Of a stretch of 64,000 nucleotides of DNA, positions 50,777-59,354 are shown one piece after another; the stretch's first letter is position 1; every line of letters begins with the position of its first letter. Origin of the DNA: JANJUB01 sp964586225 (lineage in GTDB: Bacteria; Armatimonadota; Fimbriimonadia; Fimbriimonadales; Fimbriimonadaceae); contig CAZPHD010000001.1 in NCBI GenBank assembly GCA_964586225.1, positions 124,001 through 188,000 of the forward strand, in the 5' to 3' direction. A program made the translations under genes and the position numbers. Under the pieces are notes generated by a model that made no database searches, had not been told where the DNA came from, and saw only the letters and a list, made by a program, of their open reading frames with translations.

Positions 50777-51532
50777 CTAGCGCTGGCGCCGTCGGGCGCG
50801 ACGAAGGAGCAACCCACCCGCCCCAATCGCCATGATTCCTAACGTAGCCGGTTCGGGCACTACGGTATCGCCGGGATTGTCGTCGCTGTCGCTGCCGCCC
50901 AGGATGAAGCCCCCACCGAGAAGACCGAGCAACCACCCGCCGCCAAACGGACTTGCGGGGATGATCATCGGGATCGGACTCTCGTTGATGGTGATGATCT
51001 CCTCAGGCAGGTCCACGAGGGTCGGCACGTCTGGAGTCATCGCCGTCAGCTCATCCAACTCGGGGAGTCCCTCATTTGTGAGCTCACCTTCACGCATTTC
51101 GGTCGTCGCAGTGGTTTCGAGCCCAGGGTCGGGATCGTTCGGGGCGCGAGGATCTTTGGGGCCGCGGTCGAGGGGATTGCCACACTTGAGGATCAGCACC
51201 GGCTTGGCAAAGACGTCGGCAAACACGGGAGTGCCTTCCCGGAAGTTGCGGACGCTCATCTTGATGGAGCCATCGGGGGGCACGCTGTAGACCTGATACG
51301 TGCCCGCCTTCACGATTCGCGCGAGCTTCAGACCCGACAAAAAGGCGAGCACTTCGGCGTCGTTCATCGAGTAGTGACGCCGATACCGGTCCATCACTTC
51401 CGGATCCTTGCGAACTTGCTCCACGAGTTGAGCTACGGTGACGGCGCGGACGTTCAGAAACGCATTCCGGTCGGGCCGGGCAAATCCGAGGCACGACAAC
51501 ACGACCACCAAGACAACGCTAAGTCCCCTCAT
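50777..51532 (-). CDS. PEP-CTERM sorted exported protein
   Basis: A 251-residue protein with an N-terminal signal (MRGLSVVLVVVLSCLGFA) and a C-terminal PEP-CTERM signal: VVPEPATLGIMAIGAGGLLL followed by an Arg-rich tail. Such signals are cleaved by exosortase (EpsH/XrtA-type) in bacteria with exopolysaccharide systems. The middle is a DUF-like domain (about 20-115), a Pro/Asp-rich linker and a Gly-rich hydrophobic segment. Function unknown. The ATG at 51532 fits the signal peptide; the longer frame from 51622 would add 30 unsupported residues. Confidence 0.82.
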   Translation of the reverse strand: MRGLSVVLVVVLSCLGFARPDRNAFLNVRAVTVAQLVEQVRKDPEVMDRYRRHYSMNDAEVLAFLSGLKLARIVKAGTYQVYSVPPDGSIKMSVRNFREGTPVFADVFAKPVLILKCGNPLDRGPKDPRAPNDPDPGLETTATTEMREGELTNEGLPELDELTAMTPDVPTLVDLPEEIITINESPIPMIIPASPFGGGWLLGLLGGGFILGGSDSDDNPGDTVVPEPATLGIMAIGAGGLLLRRARRRQR

Positions 51533-51608
51533 AATCTGGGTCGGTTCACCGCCCGCACGTAAGACTGTTGAACCTAACACTGAGTTCCGCAAGATCGGGG
51601 CCATGCGG

Positions 51609-51614
51609 TAGCAT
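51609..51614 (+). promoter_or_regulatory. -10 hexamer of the hexosaminidase gene, leaderless type
   Basis: TAGCAT ends 6 bases before the ATG at 51621, with no Shine-Dalgarno sequence. Confidence 0.5.
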
Positions 51615-51620
51615 CCCCGC

Positions 51621-53207
51621 ATGCTCTTCGCTGCAGTTGCTCTGATTCAAGCACCCGCAATCGTCCCCGCACCGGTCAGTTTGAGAGTGGGGCAGGGTCA
51701 GTTCACCCTTAGCGCATCAACGAAGTTGATCCTGCGGGGCGACTCCGCTGGCGTGGCTCGAATGCTTCGGGGCTACCTCGGCCCATCGACCGGACTCCGG
51801 CTTCCGACGACGAGCGATCCGCAAGATTCGGTAAGCGGCTTCGAGCAAGTCGCCCACAATACGATTCTGCTGGCGACTGATCGCAACCTGCCGCGCGAGG
51901 GCTATCGGTTGACGGTCGACGAGAGCCGCGTCCGGATCACCGGCGGCTCGGCGGCCGGGCTGTTCTACGGCGTTCAAACCTTCCGCCAACTTCTGCCCGC
52001 CGAGACCCTTGGCAAGAACCGACTCTCCGCCAAGTCCTGGTCGATCCCGGCCGTGGAGATCGAAGACTATCCCCGCTTTCAATGGCGAGGTGCGCACCTC
52101 GACGTGGGCCGACACTTTATGCCCAAGGAAGCCGTGCTCAAGTTCATTGACACGCTCGCGTTTCACAAGCTCAACACCTTCCACTGGCATCTCACCGAAG
52201 ACCAGGGCTGGCGGATCGAGATCAAGAAGTATCCGAAGCTGACCGAGGTTGGGGCGTGGCGCAAAGACACGATGCTCGTCTACGGCAATCCCGGTAAGTT
52301 CACCGGCGAGCCGCACGGGGGCTTCTACTCCCAGGCCGATGTCCGCGAGATTGTCAAGTACGCCCAAGAGCGGCACATCACCGTCGTCCCCGAAATCGAA
52401 ATGCCCGGCCACGCCCAGGCCGCGATCGCTGCCTATACGGAGCTCGGCAACACCGGCGAGCAACTCGAGGTCGCCATCCGCTGGGGTGTCATCGAGAACG
52501 TGTTCAACGTCAAGGACTCAACGATCGACTTCCTAAAGGACGTGCTCGACGAGGTCATCGAGCTCTTCCCCAGCCAGTTCATCCACATCGGCGGCGACGA
52601 GTGCCCCAAGACGCAGTGGAAAGCCAGCCCCTATGCTCAGGAGAAGATGCGACGGCTGGGCTTGAAAGACGAGCACGAGCTTCAAAGTTGGTTCATCAAG
52701 CAGATGGACGCCCACATCGCAAGTAAGGGTCGACGCATGATCGGTTGGTCGGAGATCTTGGAGGGTGGCCTCGCGCCGGGAGCGGCCCTCATGGTGTGGC
52801 TTGGCAACGACGGCGCGGAGACGGCAGTCAAGAGTGGTCACGACGTGGTCATGGCCAAGACCTCGCACACCTATTTCGACTACTACCAGAGCCAGGATCG
52901 CACGAAGGAGCCCCATGCGATTGGGGGCTTCCTGCCGCTATCGAAAGTGTACGAATACGAGCCGATTTTGGCCTCGTTCACGCCCGAGCAGACCAAGCAT
53001 GTCCTTGGGGCGCAGTTCCAGCTCTGGACGGAGTACATCCGCGACCCTAAGCACATGGAATACATGGCCTTCCCGCGTGGGTGTGCGTTGAGTGAGGTGG
53101 TGTGGTCGCCGAAGTCCACGCGGAACTTCAATGCGTTTCTTGGGCGGCTGAAGGTCCACACCGAGCGGCTGAGCGCGTTGGGTGTGAACTTCCGAAAGTT
53201 GGACTGA
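51621..53207 (+). CDS. Beta-N-acetylhexosaminidase, GH20
   Basis: A 528-residue exported GH20 enzyme that removes terminal N-acetylhexosamine from chitin fragments, glycoproteins or peptidoglycan. Signal MLFAAVALIQAPA, then an N-terminal GH20b domain, then the barrel from about residue 145 with RGAHLDVGRHFM, FHWHLTEDQGWRIEI and VVPEIEMPGHAQAA. The catalytic pair is D326-E327 in HIGGDECPK, used in substrate-assisted catalysis. It ends GCALSEVVWSPK, the usual last block. Confidence 0.95.
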   Translation: MLFAAVALIQAPAIVPAPVSLRVGQGQFTLSASTKLILRGDSAGVARMLRGYLGPSTGLRLPTTSDPQDSVSGFEQVAHNTILLATDRNLPREGYRLTVDESRVRITGGSAAGLFYGVQTFRQLLPAETLGKNRLSAKSWSIPAVEIEDYPRFQWRGAHLDVGRHFMPKEAVLKFIDTLAFHKLNTFHWHLTEDQGWRIEIKKYPKLTEVGAWRKDTMLVYGNPGKFTGEPHGGFYSQADVREIVKYAQERHITVVPEIEMPGHAQAAIAAYTELGNTGEQLEVAIRWGVIENVFNVKDSTIDFLKDVLDEVIELFPSQFIHIGGDECPKTQWKASPYAQEKMRRLGLKDEHELQSWFIKQMDAHIASKGRRMIGWSEILEGGLAPGAALMVWLGNDGAETAVKSGHDVVMAKTSHTYFDYYQSQDRTKEPHAIGGFLPLSKVYEYEPILASFTPEQTKHVLGAQFQLWTEYIRDPKHMEYMAFPRGCALSEVVWSPKSTRNFNAFLGRLKVHTERLSALGVNFRKLD

Positions 53208-53210
53208 TGG

Positions 53211-53240
53211 TATAGGTCCTATAAGGCTATAGGACCTATA
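53211..53240. terminator. Perfect 13-base inverted repeat between convergent genes
   Basis: TATAGGTCCTATA-AGGC-TATAGGACCTATA is a perfect stem-loop 4 bases after the hexosaminidase stop, ahead of the convergent citrate synthase gene. Each arm is itself nearly palindromic (TATAGG-N-CCTATA), so alternative foldings exist. Terminator function is inferred from position. Confidence 0.6.
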
Positions 53241-53248
53241 GCGACACG

Positions 53249-54394
53249 CTACCGCTGGTCGACCGGCACAAACTCCACCGAATGCGGGCCTTCGTAAATG
53301 CAGGCCGGGCGGATCAGGCGGTTGTTCGAAAGCTGCTCCAGCACGTGGGCTGACCAGCCGGACACTCGCGCAATCACGAAGATCGGCGTGTAGAGGTCGA
53401 TCGGAATCCCGAGCGCATAGTAAGCATAAGCAGCAGGGAAGTCCACGTTCGGATAGATGCCCTTCTCGGTCTCCATCACGTTCTCGAGGATGTCCGCGAT
53501 CTGCGCGAAGTGCGGCACGTTGTTCTTGACCGCGAGTTCCTTGGCGATGACCGTGAGGTAGATGGCGCGCGGATCGCGCTTCTTATACTCGCGGTGGCCG
53601 AAGCCCATGATCTTCTTCTTGGTGGCCAGCGCATCGCGAATCCACGGCTCGGCGGCTTCGACGCTACCGATCTCCATGATCATCTTCATGGCTTCCTCGT
53701 TGGCGCCACCGTGAAGCGGGCCGCGGAGGGTGCCGATGCCGGTCACGATGCCGCTGTAGATGTCGCTCAGGGTTGCCACCGTCACGCGACAGGCAAACGT
53801 TGAGGCGTTGTAGCCGTGCTCGGCATAAAGGGTGAGCGAGCTGTCGAGCACGTGGGCGACTTCCGCCTCTGGCTCGTTACCCGACATCAGGTAGAGGAAG
53901 TTCTGGGCAATCGTGTGATCGGGCTTCGGCTTCAGCGGCTCAAGGCCCTGGCGAATGCGGTGACCGTTGCCGACGATCGTGCTCGCCTTGGCGAGGATGC
54001 GGACGGCTTTGCGCAGGTTGGCGGCCTGATCGGTCGCCGGAGCCGCGTAGTCTGGGTCATAGGGAGCAACGACGGCAAAGCCGACCTTGGCGATATCCAT
54101 TGGGTGGGTATCGGCGGGAAGTTGTTTCAGCGCGGTGTACACCGCTTCGGGGACTTCGCGCTCGTCGGCGAGCGTCTTCTTAAACGCATCAAGCTCGGCG
54201 CGATTCGGCAGCTTGCCGTAGAGCAGTAGGTACGCAGTCTCTTCAAACGAGCCCTTCGAGGCCAGATCGTGGACGTTGTATCCGCGGTACACCAGCGTAG
54301 AAGTTTCGCTGATAATGTCACTGATCGTCGTGATGCCGCCGATCACGCCTTCGAGACCGGGGGAATAGTTCGGGTAAGTAGCAGGTGCACTCAT
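53249..54394 (-). CDS. gltA: Citrate synthase
   Basis: A 381-residue small-type citrate synthase condensing acetyl-CoA with oxaloacetate. It has GLEGVIGGITTISDI, a family-typical start, LHGGANEEAMKMI (first catalytic His), GFGHREYKKRDPRA (second His) and the catalytic Asp in NVDFPAAYAYYALGIP. Some homologues prefer propionyl-CoA (2-methylcitrate synthase); no prp genes are nearby, so citrate synthase is favoured. The ATG has GAGG 7 bases upstream and TAGACT farther up; the longer frame to 54577 is not supported. Confidence 0.92.
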   Translation of the reverse strand: MSAPATYPNYSPGLEGVIGGITTISDIISETSTLVYRGYNVHDLASKGSFEETAYLLLYGKLPNRAELDAFKKTLADEREVPEAVYTALKQLPADTHPMDIAKVGFAVVAPYDPDYAAPATDQAANLRKAVRILAKASTIVGNGHRIRQGLEPLKPKPDHTIAQNFLYLMSGNEPEAEVAHVLDSSLTLYAEHGYNASTFACRVTVATLSDIYSGIVTGIGTLRGPLHGGANEEAMKMIMEIGSVEAAEPWIRDALATKKKIMGFGHREYKKRDPRAIYLTVIAKELAVKNNVPHFAQIADILENVMETEKGIYPNVDFPAAYAYYALGIPIDLYTPIFVIARVSGWSAHVLEQLSNNRLIRPACIYEGPHSVEFVPVDQR

Positions 54395-54407
54395 GGCCTT
54401 ACCTCTA

Positions 54408-54413
54408 AGTCTA
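54408..54413 (-). promoter_or_regulatory. -10 hexamer of gltA
   Basis: TAGACT ends 13 bases before the gltA ATG, leaving a short leader with GAGG. Confidence 0.4.
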
Positions 54414-54463
54414 CCTCTCGGACTCCCGGAGAGTTGGCCGTGACAACGCCCCGCGGGACTCAG

Positions 54464-54469
54464 TAGAAT
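54464..54469 (+). promoter_or_regulatory. -10 hexamer of the MFS transporter gene, leaderless type
   Basis: TAGAAT ends 7 bases before the ATG at 54477. An earlier in-frame ATG at 54468 overlaps the hexamer itself and so is unlikely to be the start. Confidence 0.55.
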
Positions 54470-54476
54470 GCCGCCG

Positions 54477-55712
54477 ATGACCGACCGGATGCGCTGGACG
54501 ATTCTCTTCGTCGCCTGGTTGGGGTGGGTGTTCGATATCATGGACACCGCGCTCTTCAACCTGGCGAAGACGCGCATGCTGACGGACCTGATGGGCGCCG
54601 CCGAGTACGCGGCGCGCGGACCTCAAGTCGAGGGCTTTATCCAGATGGTGTTCATCATCGGCTGGGCGATCGGTGGTCTGGTGTTTGGCATCCTGGCCGA
54701 CCGGTGGGGCCGTAGCCGGGTGATGATCCTCACCATCCTGCTGTACTGCTGCTTCACCGCGCTGACGGCGGCGTGCCAAACGTGGGAGCAGGTCGCCGTC
54801 ATTCGGTTCTTAACAGGGCTAGGGATCGGCGGTGAATGGGCGGCTGGAGCCGCACTGGTGGCGGAGGTTTTCCCCGACAAGCGACGTCCGCTCGCAGCGG
54901 CGTTCTTGCAGACCGCGGCGGCGGTCGGGCCGGTGCTGGCGGCCACCGCGAACCTGGGCCTCAGCCGGTTTAGCTGGCATTGGATGTTCATCATCGGGCT
55001 CGCACCTGCGTTTGTCACCGTGTTCATTCGGATGGTGGTGAAAGAGCCCGAGCGTCCGATCCACTCACCGGCGGCACAGCACTCGGCGGGCTCGCTCAAG
55101 GAACTGTTCGGTACGGGTCAGTGGCGCCGACATGCGCTGCTGGCGATGGTTATCGGCACCGTCGGCATCGCCGGGGCGGGGAATGCCGCTTACTGGATGC
55201 CCAACCTCGTCAAAGCCGCCAGCGAGGGCATGACCGACATCTCCATCGCGGCGCGAACCAGCTACGTCACATACGCTCAGCACGCGGGCACGCTGCTCGG
55301 CGTGTTCCTGTTCCCGTACTTCGCCAAGCGCTTTGGGCGGCGACCGGCGCTCGCGATCGGGTTCATTGGCGCGCCGCTCGTGACCTACTTCGCGCTTCGA
55401 GGTCAAGTGACCTACGAGAATCTGATGTGGATGGCTCCGGCAATCTCCTGCCTCTCGATCGGCCTGACCGCGATCTACGGACTGTACTTCCCCGAGCTGT
55501 TCCCGTCGCGGATTCGCGCCACTGGTTCGGGGTTCGCATACAACACTGCGCGCATCACGCAGGCCCCGCTCCCCTGGATCACGGGCCTGATCATCGGTGC
55601 CGAGAAGAGTTCGCCGGCCCACGGCGTGATGCTGGCGGGCCTGGTCTACGTCATTGGGTTGATGGCTCTACCCCTCGCGCCGGAGACGAAGGACAAGCCG
55701 CTGCCGGAGTAG
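54477..55712 (+). CDS. MFS transporter
   Basis: A 411-residue transporter with about 12 membrane helices. MFS motif A is GILADRWGRSRVM between helices 2 and 3, preceded by VFDIMDTALFN with acidic residues in helix 1 and followed by RFLTGLGIGGEWAAGAALVAE. This pattern fits the metabolite:H+ symporter/aromatic acid or SLC22-like branch, which includes sialate and carboxylate carriers. A glycan-derived substrate is conceivable given the sialidase and hexosaminidase nearby, but this is speculation. Confidence 0.87.
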   Translation: MTDRMRWTILFVAWLGWVFDIMDTALFNLAKTRMLTDLMGAAEYAARGPQVEGFIQMVFIIGWAIGGLVFGILADRWGRSRVMILTILLYCCFTALTAACQTWEQVAVIRFLTGLGIGGEWAAGAALVAEVFPDKRRPLAAAFLQTAAAVGPVLAATANLGLSRFSWHWMFIIGLAPAFVTVFIRMVVKEPERPIHSPAAQHSAGSLKELFGTGQWRRHALLAMVIGTVGIAGAGNAAYWMPNLVKAASEGMTDISIAARTSYVTYAQHAGTLLGVFLFPYFAKRFGRRPALAIGFIGAPLVTYFALRGQVTYENLMWMAPAISCLSIGLTAIYGLYFPELFPSRIRATGSGFAYNTARITQAPLPWITGLIIGAEKSSPAHGVMLAGLVYVIGLMALPLAPETKDKPLPE

Positions 55713-55716
55713 AGTC

Positions 55717-55815
55717 GGCTTGTTGGCGTGTTGGTATGTTGGCCTGTTAGAGTGCTTGAAGTACTGACCGCATAACAAGCTAACATGCCAACAAGCCAAC
55801 ACGCCAACACACCAA
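55717..55815. repeat. Large inverted repeat built of tandem octamers
   Basis: The left arm (55717-55750) is four tandem TGTTGGNN units; the right arm (55780-55815) is its inverted counterpart. They match at 29 of 34 positions around a 29-base loop. The right arm ends 3 bases before the FmdB ATG, so the structure could end transcription after the MFS gene and would also mask the FmdB start. Confidence 0.75.
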
Positions 55816-55818
55816 CCC

Positions 55819-56145
55819 ATGCCCATCTTCGAGTTTCTCTGCAATGCCTGTAACCACAAGTTCGCCACTCTGGTGGGGATGACCGCGGATGGGGACCGGG
55901 TGGAGTGCCCGAAATGTGGCTCACCCGACGCGCAGAAGCTCATCAGTCGATTCCGTAAAGGGCGAACCGAAGACGACCGCTTGGACGACCTCGCCGACCG
56001 GTTGGAGCAATACGGCGAACCCGACAGCCCCAGCGAAATGCGCGAGATGATGCGCGAAATGGGCAAGGCCGTCGATGAGGACATGTCCGACGAGATGGAA
56101 GAGATGTTTGAGCAAGACATGGCGGGCGAACTCGACGACGACTAG
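55819..56145 (+). CDS. FmdB-type zinc-ribbon protein
   Basis: A 108-residue protein with an N-terminal FmdB zinc ribbon: FEFLCNACNHKFATL (C8, C11) and VECPKCGSP (C30, C33). A long acidic tail rich in Asp, Glu and Met follows (about 50-108), probably helical. FmdB-type proteins are small putative regulators of unknown action. No Shine-Dalgarno sequence is present and the start abuts a large stem-loop. The stop overlaps the convergent hydrolase gene by 4 bases. Confidence 0.85.
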   Translation: MPIFEFLCNACNHKFATLVGMTADGDRVECPKCGSPDAQKLISRFRKGRTEDDRLDDLADRLEQYGEPDSPSEMREMMREMGKAVDEDMSDEMEEMFEQDMAGELDDD

Positions 56146-57026
56146 TTGCTCTCGCGATGCCGCTGAAGGAACTCGACCAAAGCGCGCCCGAACTCCGGAG
56201 CCGCGGGGGTTAGGACGTGGTCGGTGCCCGTAATTGTTGTGTACTGTGCGTTCGGAAACCAGCGCCGCGTTTCCGCGATTCGGTCGAGCACATAGCGCGA
56301 TTCTCTTTCACCATAAATGAAGAGCGTGGGAACGCCGCTCCGGGTAAGCCGGGCCGGATCGACTTCGAGCCCGCCGAGTGAACGACCCGCGGCCGCGAGC
56401 GCCACAACATCCTGATGACGGAACATACGCTCCGCCAGCCGATCGGCGGCCTCGGGCGTTGGCTTCGGGTAACCGGGCGGGATGGTGGCGATTAGGTAAG
56501 CGCCAAGCCCTTTGCCGGCATCAACGGCGTCGGCAAACGCGATCGCATCGCCAAACGCCTTGATTGCCCGCGTCCGGAGCACCGGAGCGCTACCTCCATA
56601 CGCCACCGAGATGATGCGACTTGGAGCCCGCTCGACGACCTTTCCCGCAACGTACGACCCCATCGAATAGCCGACGAGGTGCGCCTTTCGAATCTTGAGA
56701 TGATCCAGCAATCGTAGGACGTCCTCGGCCATTTTTACGCCATAAGCCTTGGGATCGTGGGGTTTGCCGCTCTTGCCGTGACCACGCAGATCAGGCGCGA
56801 GGACGCGAAATCCAGCCAACCCGGTGAGTCGCGGATCGCCAGCGGAGTCGGCTCCCCAGAACGACGCATCGCTCATCCAACCGTGAAGCAACACGACCGC
56901 TTCCCCGGATCCGGTCTCGGCAAAGCGAATGGCGGTCCCGTTTGAGTCGAACGTTGAGATCGTGGTTTGCGCGCACGCGAGCCCTGACAACATGAGCAAG
57001 CTGGCAAAAAGCAATCGAAAACCCAT
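56142..57026 (-). CDS. Exported alpha/beta-hydrolase
   Basis: A 294-residue alpha/beta-hydrolase with signal sequence MGFRLLFASLLMLSGLACAQ (a lipobox-like SGLAC). It has the oxyanion motif LLHGWMSDASFW, LAPDLRGHGKSGKP, nucleophile Ser in GYSMGSYVAG, an acidic residue in FIYGERE and His in TGTDHVL. Similar proteins are esterases, haloalkane dehalogenase-like enzymes or epoxide hydrolases; substrate cannot be told. The start at 57026 is chosen for the signal peptide over a longer frame to 57104. Confidence 0.83.
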   Translation of the reverse strand: MGFRLLFASLLMLSGLACAQTTISTFDSNGTAIRFAETGSGEAVVLLHGWMSDASFWGADSAGDPRLTGLAGFRVLAPDLRGHGKSGKPHDPKAYGVKMAEDVLRLLDHLKIRKAHLVGYSMGSYVAGKVVERAPSRIISVAYGGSAPVLRTRAIKAFGDAIAFADAVDAGKGLGAYLIATIPPGYPKPTPEAADRLAERMFRHQDVVALAAAGRSLGGLEVDPARLTRSGVPTLFIYGERESRYVLDRIAETRRWFPNAQYTTITGTDHVLTPAAPEFGRALVEFLQRHRESN

Positions 57027-57095
57027 GGCCTTCAAAGTGACGTGAACGCGCCCGGATCGGTTGCGGGCTGAAGGTGGACGGGTGGCGATCTGCAC

Positions 57096-57101
57096 TACAA
57101 T
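57096..57101 (+). promoter_or_regulatory. -10 hexamer, leaderless type
   Basis: TACAAT ends 5 bases before the ATG at 57107, with no Shine-Dalgarno sequence. Confidence 0.55.
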
Positions 57102-57106
57102 CAATC

Positions 57107-57886
57107 ATGAGCAGGCAGCAGGGGAGAAAGAAGGGCAGTCCACGAAGGCACGACCGGCCCGTGCCCCAGGCCAACATGTTCAGCGAGCAGGAGGTTGGTG
57201 CAATCATTCGGCGAGCCGTTGAGCTCACCGAAGAGGAAGGGACATCCTACCAGCCGGGTGTCACCCAAGAGGAGCTGCGCCGGATTGCCGAAGATGTCGG
57301 CGTACCCCTCGAAGCGCTCGAACGCGCCATCCGCGAAGTCGGTCAGATGAGGGACACGCGCGGCCCCCTCCAGCTCTCGGCCGAGTTTGAACGAGTCGTC
57401 GAAGGCGAAGTTGACCCTGATCAATATGACCTTATCGTCGAAGACGTCAAGCCCCTGCAGAAAGGACACTCCGCGGGTCCCAGCCAAGTAGGTCGAAAGC
57501 TCACGATGCCGGCGTGGAACGGCGTTGGGCAGTCCACCATTGAGATAACGGCTCGCGAAGGTCGAACCCGAATCCGTGTGAAGTCGAATGCTCTGTTCCA
57601 AGGACTCATGACACTGTATCCGGCATTCATCGGTTCAATCATCGCGATGGGCGCACTCGGAGAGCGTGGGATGATTGGCGTTGGGGTGGCACTCTCGGCT
57701 GCGTTTACCGCAGTTGGAGCCGGAATGTTCTCTTTCCTGACGCGCAGAGGTCACGAAAACTCCCGGGAACTCGCCGACGAGCTTCGCGATCGCGTCGCGA
57801 AAACGCTCGAAACTCGGCCCGCCGCATCGCAATCCGCGGCCCTGATTGAGGAGCCCGAGCACCTTCAACAAAGACTCGGCGGGTAA
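57107..57886 (+). CDS. Hypothetical membrane protein with helical N-terminal domain
   Basis: A 259-residue protein of unknown function. After a basic tail comes a helical domain (about 24-80: EQEVGAIIRRAVELTEEEG, then VTQEELRRIAEDVGVPLEAL), a DUF1707-like arrangement seen in several bacterial membrane proteins. A beta-rich middle and two membrane helices follow (about 165-210), then a charged C-terminus. The start is set by TACAAT 5 bases upstream. Ribose-type ABC genes follow after 10 bases. Confidence 0.7.
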   Translation: MSRQQGRKKGSPRRHDRPVPQANMFSEQEVGAIIRRAVELTEEEGTSYQPGVTQEELRRIAEDVGVPLEALERAIREVGQMRDTRGPLQLSAEFERVVEGEVDPDQYDLIVEDVKPLQKGHSAGPSQVGRKLTMPAWNGVGQSTIEITAREGRTRIRVKSNALFQGLMTLYPAFIGSIIAMGALGERGMIGVGVALSAAFTAVGAGMFSFLTRRGHENSRELADELRDRVAKTLETRPAASQSAALIEEPEHLQQRLGG

Positions 57887-57889
57887 CTT
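57884..57889 (+). promoter_or_regulatory. -10 hexamer of rbsA overlapping the upstream stop codon
   Basis: TAACTT starts at the TAA stop of the preceding gene and ends 7 bases before the ATG at 57897. Confidence 0.45.
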
Positions 57890-57896
57890 ATCGCGA

Positions 57897-59354
57897 ATGG
57901 CTCAGTTGGCCGTGCGCGATCTCACCATGCAGTTCCCCGGAGTCCGGGCGCTGGATGGCGTGTCGGTCGCGTTTGGAACCGGCACGATTCACGCCCTGAT
58001 CGGCGAAAACGGGGCTGGCAAGAGCACCCTCCTCAAAATCCTCAGCGGTATCCAAATGCCCACGAGCGGCACGACGGCAATCGACGGCCACGAACTTGAG
58101 CTCAGCTCGGTCAAGATCGCCGAGGCCCATGGCATCGCCATGGTGCACCAAGAGCTCAATCTGATCGACACGCTGACCGTCGCCGAAAACATCGCGCTGG
58201 GATCAGAGCCGCATCGCCTTGGGCTCATTCGCCGCGACGAGATGCGCCAGCTCGCTCAGGAGGCCCTCGCCCAGCTCGGCGCCCCCATCCACACCGATGC
58301 CAACGTTGGCGACTTGTCCCTTGCTTCGAAGCAGATGGTGGAAATCGCCAAGGCGGTCGCGCAGCGGGCCAAGTTCCTCATTCTCGACGAGCCAACGGCG
58401 GTGCTTGCTGAGACGGAAACCGAAGCCCTCATGGCACTCGTCCGCAAACTTCGCGAGGAAGGCGTCGGGGTCATCTACGTGTCACACCGGCTCGACGAAG
58501 TGACCGCCCTAAGTGATCGTGTCACGGTCCTTCGCGACGGCAAGGTGGTCGCCGAGCTCAGCACCCACACCCAAGCCAGCGAGATCACGCCTCATAACCT
58601 CGCGAATCTCATGGTGGGGCGCGAACTTGAGGATCTCTTCCCGCCCAAGATCACCGCTCACGCTGAGGAGGTTGTCTTGGATTTGGACAACGCGACCTTC
58701 GATGGATTTCCTGCGGGCATTAGCTTCAAAGTGCATGCGGGAGAGATCGTTGGTCTCGGTGGACTGATCGGGGCCGGGCGCACGGAAGTCGCCGAGGGCA
58801 TCATTCGCAAGCGGCGGTGCATCGCAGGAACCGTCCGTGCCACCAAGCCCGCGTACGTATCCGAAGATCGCAAGGGCACCGGGCTGCACCTAAGCCTGGA
58901 ACTCAAAGAGAACACGTCGATGGCGAATCTGCGTAGCTACGGAACGCTCACCGTGGACGATCGCAAGCAAGTAACCGCGGCCAAGCAATGGATCGAGCGG
59001 TTGGGCATCCGCGCGCCCGGTCCGCACGTCGCGGTGCAGTCGCTGAGCGGCGGCAACCAGCAAAAGGTGTCGCTCGCGAAGTGGCTGGATACCGAACCTC
59101 GGCTACTGATCCTTGACGAGCCCACCCGAGGCGTCGATATCGGCGCGAAGTCGGAGATCTACCATGTGATCCATGAGCTGGCGGCTGCCGGAATGGGATG
59201 CCTGGTGATCTCAAGCGAAATGAACGAGTTGATTGGTTTGTGTGACCGCGTGATTGTGCTGCGCGAACGACGGCAGATGGGCGAACTTCGGGGCGAAGAG
59301 GTAACCGAGTCGAACATCATGTTGCTCGCGGCGGGGGTTGGGGCAAAGTCATGA
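57897..59354 (+). CDS. rbsA: Ribose/sugar-type ABC transporter ATPase
   Basis: A 485-residue double ATPase of the carbohydrate uptake transporter-2 family. Domain 1: Walker A GENGAGKSTLL, Q-loop VHQELNLIDTLTVAENI, Walker B FLILDEPTAV, H-loop VIYVSHRLDE. Domain 2 lacks a canonical Walker A (GLGGLIGAGRTEV), as is usual for RbsA, but has the signature LSGGNQQKVSLAKWL and Walker B LLILDEPTRGVDIG. It powers uptake with the following permease and binding protein. Ribose is the best-known substrate; other pentoses, hexoses or autoinducer-2 are possible. Confidence 0.9.
   Translation: MAQLAVRDLTMQFPGVRALDGVSVAFGTGTIHALIGENGAGKSTLLKILSGIQMPTSGTTAIDGHELELSSVKIAEAHGIAMVHQELNLIDTLTVAENIALGSEPHRLGLIRRDEMRQLAQEALAQLGAPIHTDANVGDLSLASKQMVEIAKAVAQRAKFLILDEPTAVLAETETEALMALVRKLREEGVGVIYVSHRLDEVTALSDRVTVLRDGKVVAELSTHTQASEITPHNLANLMVGRELEDLFPPKITAHAEEVVLDLDNATFDGFPAGISFKVHAGEIVGLGGLIGAGRTEVAEGIIRKRRCIAGTVRATKPAYVSEDRKGTGLHLSLELKENTSMANLRSYGTLTVDDRKQVTAAKQWIERLGIRAPGPHVAVQSLSGGNQQKVSLAKWLDTEPRLLILDEPTRGVDIGAKSEIYHVIHELAAAGMGCLVISSEMNELIGLCDRVIVLRERRQMGELRGEEVTESNIMLLAAGVGAKS

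Noticed and set aside
57846..57896. Earlier start for rbsA
   Set aside because: It lies inside the preceding gene; the ATG at 57897 begins the family-typical sequence and has a -10 hexamer 7 bases upstream.
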